A stretch of 6,960 nt of DNA, taken from assembly GCA_002338385.1 (NCBI GenBank), contig DDIE01000029.1:1717-8676 (forward strand), read 5' to 3'. The position numbers and the translations under genes are program-made. Source of the DNA: Proteobacteria bacterium UBA1858. GTDB lineage: Bacteria > Pseudomonadota > Gammaproteobacteria > UBA4575. Below the pieces are notes generated by a model. It was not told the DNA's origin. It saw nothing but the letters and a program-made list of their open reading frames with translations, and searched no databases. Of this stretch, positions 5,794 through 6,960 are shown one piece after another; within the stretch, counting starts at the first letter, position 1; every line of letters begins with the position of its first letter.

Positions 5794-6960
5794 CTATTTA
5801 GTTTCTTCTTCTGCAAACCATGGTGCACGCGCTTGCATAATTAAAGCGCCTGCCTGCTCATCATCGAGACCCTCTATATCAGCAATATCATCGATTGCTT
5901 GTTCAGCCAGATCTTCCATGCTAATAATTTTGCGAGCCGCCAGTTCATAAGCCAAATCACGATTCATACCTTCCATATTCAACAGATCTTCCGCCGGCTC
6001 GGCAATCTCATCTGACTCTCCGGAAATTGCCTGAGTTAACAATGCATCTCGTGCTCGGCCTCTCAACTCATCAACAATTTGCTCGTCAAATTCCTCCACT
6101 TCCAATAATTCTTTAGGTGGCACATAAGCAATTTCATCAACCGTTGAAAAACCTTCCTGCACAAGGATCGCCGCTACTTCTTCATCGACATCTAATTTTT
6201 CCATGAATAACTGCTGCAGCTCGCGCATCTCGCCTTCACTCTTCTCTTCCGCTTGACTCTCAGTCATGACGTTCAGAGTCCAGCCTGTCAACTCACTCGC
6301 CAGCTTAACGTTCTGCCCACCTCGCCCAATTGCTTGTGAGAGTTTCTCCTCCTCAACTGCGATATCCATACTGTTAGATTCTTCATCGACGACAATCGAT
6401 AATGTCACTGCGGGTGACATGGCATTAATCACATACTGGGCTGGATTTTCGTCCCACAAAATAATATCTATGCGCTCGCCAGCCAACTCATTTGAAACTG
6501 ATTGCACACGTGAACCCCGCATACCGACACAAGCGCCGACAGGATCAAGCCGGGGATCTAAAGAACGTACGGCAATCTTGGCGCGCAGGCCAGGATCTCG
6601 GGCAGCCCCCAAAACATCAATAATGTTCTGTCCTACTTCGGGGACTTCAAGTTTGAATAACTCCACTAGGAATTCTGGCGCAGTACGGGTTAAAAATAAC
6701 TGTGGCCCTTTCACCTCTGAGCGCACTTCTTTTAGGTAGGCGCGCACCCGATCTCCAGGACGAACGGATTCCCTGGGAATCATATCTTCTCTTGGAATAA
6801 AACCTTCGGCATTACCACCCAAATCGATGTAAATACCGCTATGTTCTGTGCGTTTGGCAACCCCCATGACAAGTTCACCTACTCGATCTTGATAGGCATC
6901 AACGATGAGTGCGCGTTCAGCCTCCCGGACCTTTTGTACAATGACTTGTTTCGCGGTATG
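5794..6960 (-). CDS. nusA: Transcription termination/antitermination factor NusA, 3' part
   Basis: NusA binds RNA polymerase and nascent RNA; it promotes pausing and intrinsic termination and takes part in antitermination complexes. The frame is open to the window edge, giving 388 residues; by comparison with E. coli NusA (495) about 108 N-terminal residues lie outside. The first visible residues, TAKQVIVQKVREAERA, belong to the end of the RNA polymerase-binding N-terminal domain, so the methionine at 6867 is internal and not the start. Then come an S1 domain (about 30-92 of the visible part), KH1 with GMRG (about 146-149), KH2 with IGRGGQN (about 211-217), and two acidic helical repeats homologous to each other: one with LDVDEEVAAILVQEGFSTVDE, the other with LLNMEGMNRDLAYELAARKI. 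The protein ends in an acidic EEETK. Two C-terminal repeats are typical of gammaproteobacteria. infB follows after 11 nt. Confidence 0.98.
   Translation of the reverse strand, partial: HTAKQVIVQKVREAERALIVDAYQDRVGELVMGVAKRTEHSGIYIDLGGNAEGFIPREDMIPRESVRPGDRVRAYLKEVRSEVKGPQLFLTRTAPEFLVELFKLEVPEVGQNIIDVLGAARDPGLRAKIAVRSLDPRLDPVGACVGMRGSRVQSVSNELAGERIDIILWDENPAQYVINAMSPAVTLSIVVDEESNSMDIAVEEEKLSQAIGRGGQNVKLASELTGWTLNVMTESQAEEKSEGEMRELQQLFMEKLDVDEEVAAILVQEGFSTVDEIAYVPPKELLEVEEFDEQIVDELRGRARDALLTQAISGESDEIAEPAEDLLNMEGMNRDLAYELAARKIISMEDLAEQAIDDIADIEGLDDEQAGALIMQARAPWFAEEETK

Noticed and set aside
1..6960. A novel accessory or defence system
   Set aside because: Every stretch over 300 bp is filled by a conserved housekeeping gene in its standard order, and no inserted, mobile or repeat-array sequence is visible.

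Overview
All recognisable genes in this window lie on the minus strand and form one stretch of the classic bacterial transcription/translation/RNA-processing cluster. In transcription order, from high to low coordinate, they are nusA (3' part), infB, rbfA, truB, rpsO and pnp (5' part). This order, with rpsO-pnp directly after truB, matches the E. coli metY-rimP-nusA-infB-rbfA-truB-rpsO-pnp cluster. Protein similarity is also closest to gammaproteobacterial versions: the NusA C-terminus carries two acidic repeats, S15 ends in LGLRR, and PNPase carries the ESNGSSSM and GIAM blocks. I infer a gammaproteobacterium of moderate GC content; genus cannot be called by eye.

Layout. 5794-6960 is nusA, cut at its 5' end by the window edge. 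3278-5782 is infB, 11 bp after nusA. 2912-3274 is rbfA, 3 bp after infB. 1973-2890 is truB, 21 bp after rbfA, with a non-ATG start. An 88-bp gap (1885-1972) holds a good candidate rpsO promoter. 1615-1884 is rpsO. A 220-bp gap (1395-1614) is the pnp leader; it holds a weak terminator-like hairpin, a longer-range stem-loop and a possible 34-codon small ORF. 1-1394 is pnp, starting with GTG and cut by the window edge before its C-terminal third.

Functionally the genes couple transcription elongation and termination (NusA), initiation of translation (IF2), maturation of the 30S subunit (RbfA, S15), tRNA U55 pseudouridylation (TruB) and RNA turnover (PNPase). Tight spacing from nusA to truB suggests one transcript with translational coupling. 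The two larger gaps are where extra promoters and post-transcriptional control of rpsO and pnp would be expected.

I see no mobile element, CRISPR array, tRNA or foreign gene, and no credible plus-strand gene. The region is conserved housekeeping DNA, and the points worth a second look are regulatory details rather than a new system.
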